In this document: positions 5,890 to 6,387 of the stretch, piece by piece | Layout: every line of letters begins with the position of its first letter | Numbering within the stretch: position 1 is the stretch's first letter | Assembly (NCBI GenBank): GCA_031404455.1 | Contig: JANNHP010000003.1 | Location: 1 to 6,387 of the forward strand | Source of the DNA: JANNHP01 sp031404455 | GTDB lineage: Bacteria; Planctomycetota; JAJSAM01; JAJVHW01 | DNA length: 6,387 nucleotides | Reading direction: 5' to 3' | Made by a program: the position numbers and the translations under genes | The notes under the pieces: generated by a model | The model's database searches: none | Told to the model about the DNA's origin: nothing | Seen by the model: only the letters and a program-made list of their open reading frames with translations

Positions 5890-6387
5890 CTTGGATCCCG
5901 CGTCCAGGCGCTCGTCCTCGATCTCGGCGAGGACGGCGGGCGTGATGTCGCCGGTCGGGTACTTCCCGTCCATGCACGCCATGCAGAACTTCCGGTCGGT
6001 CTTGTCGTTCGGCGGCAGCACGGCGTCGACCATGTCGTCGATGGTCTGGTAGAGGAGCGAGTCGGCGCCGATCTTGATGCGGATCTGGTCGTCGGTGCGG
6101 CCGCGGGCGATGAACTCGCTGCGCGTGCTCATGTCGACGCCGTAGACGCACGGGTGTTTGAGCGGCGGGCAGGACGACGCCATGTGGACCTGCGTCGCAC
6201 CCGTCTCGCGGACCATGCGGATGATCTCGTTCGCGGTGTTGCCGCGGACGATCGAGTCGTCGACGAGGAGCACGCGCTTGCCCGAGATCTCGAGCCGGAC
6301 GGGCGAGAGCTTGAAGCGGATGCCGCGCTTCCTGTTCTCGTTGCCCGGCATGATGAACGTGCGCCCGATGTAGCGGTTCTTGAGCAG
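5887..6387 (-). CDS. purF: Amidophosphoribosyltransferase PurF, C-terminal part
   Basis: PurF carries out the first committed step of purine synthesis, making 5-phosphoribosylamine from PRPP and glutamine in the cytoplasm. The 166 visible residues are the end of the phosphoribosyltransferase domain: NRYIGRTFI (4-12), the PRPP-binding loop VLLVDDSIVRGNT (39-51), CPPLKHPCVYGVDM (73-86) and IGADSLLYQ (106-114). Cys80 in the HPC motif and Cys135-x-x-Cys138 in KFCMACMDGKYP match three of the four Fe-S ligands known in Bacillus-type PurF; the fourth and the N-terminal glutaminase domain lie off the right edge. Full PurF is about 460-510 residues. The frame runs open to the last base; an internal Met at 6351 is not the start. 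The TAG stop overlaps a ribosome-binding site for the next gene, 10 bases before its likely first codon, suggesting an operon. Confidence 0.96.
   Translation of the reverse strand: MLKNRYIGRTFIMPGNENRKRGIRFKLSPVRLEISGKRVLLVDDSIVRGNTANEIIRMVRETGATQVHMASSCPPLKHPCVYGVDMSTRSEFIARGRTDDQIRIKIGADSLLYQTIDDMVDAVLPPNDKTDRKFCMACMDGKYPTGDITPAVLAEIEDERLDAGSK

Noticed and set aside
4404..5945. A 513-codon open frame on the plus strand
   Set aside because: It is antisense to the second GT-C gene, whose frame shows real family motifs; this one is Arg/Glu/Ala low complexity.
5666..6151. A 161-codon open frame on the minus strand
   Set aside because: It overlaps purF out of frame; its His/Arg-rich product has no motifs, while the purF frame is unmistakable.

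Overview
This is a gene-dense, very GC-rich bacterial window with strong G/C bias at third codon positions. It holds seven protein genes and no RNA genes, mobile elements or CRISPR arrays that I can support. The source looks like a high-GC bacterium, but the sequence does not fix the phylum. The PurF C-terminus combines a vegetative-type PRPP loop with a CxxC motif typical of Fe-S-containing PurF enzymes, which is compatible with many lineages.

Layout from left to right. The window opens with the N-terminal third of queA (tRNA queuosine synthesis) on the minus strand, beginning at a TTG codon at 371. About 25-30 bases away and divergent from it is a two-gene plus-strand unit: an alpha/beta hydrolase (402-1223) and, overlapping it by an ATGA junction, a 214-residue protein of unknown function (1220-1864). 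A perfect 12-bp hairpin (1899-1930) separates this unit from a convergent family 2 glycosyltransferase of the polyprenyl-phosphate sugar synthase type (1927-2616, minus). Divergent from that, across an 82-base gap with two small inverted repeats, is a polytopic GT-C glycosyltransferase of the ArnT/PMT type (2699-4351, plus). It converges, with only 10 bases between stop codons, on a second GT-C-type membrane protein (4362 to about 5876, minus). That gene follows the 3' part of purF (5887-6387, minus), which enters from the right edge.

Functionally, the centre (1927-5876) looks like a small sugar-lipid module. The family 2 enzyme could charge a polyprenyl phosphate with a sugar on the cytoplasmic face, and the two membrane GT-C enzymes could use such a lipid-linked sugar on the outer face. 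This is inferred from families and proximity. The flanking queA and purF are ordinary housekeeping genes, and the hydrolase/unknown pair has no clear link to either.

The points most worth a second look are these. The second GT-C gene has no ATG, GTG or TTG in front of its conserved, catalytically important N-terminus; a good Shine-Dalgarno sequence instead points at a GTC codon. Genes at the head of transcription units lack Shine-Dalgarno sequences and several carry -10-like hexamers almost touching the start codon, while the two internal genes have clear ones. The short unknown protein faintly resembles a TIM-barrel glycerophosphodiesterase but lacks its catalytic residues. I did not find a convincing new multi-gene system.
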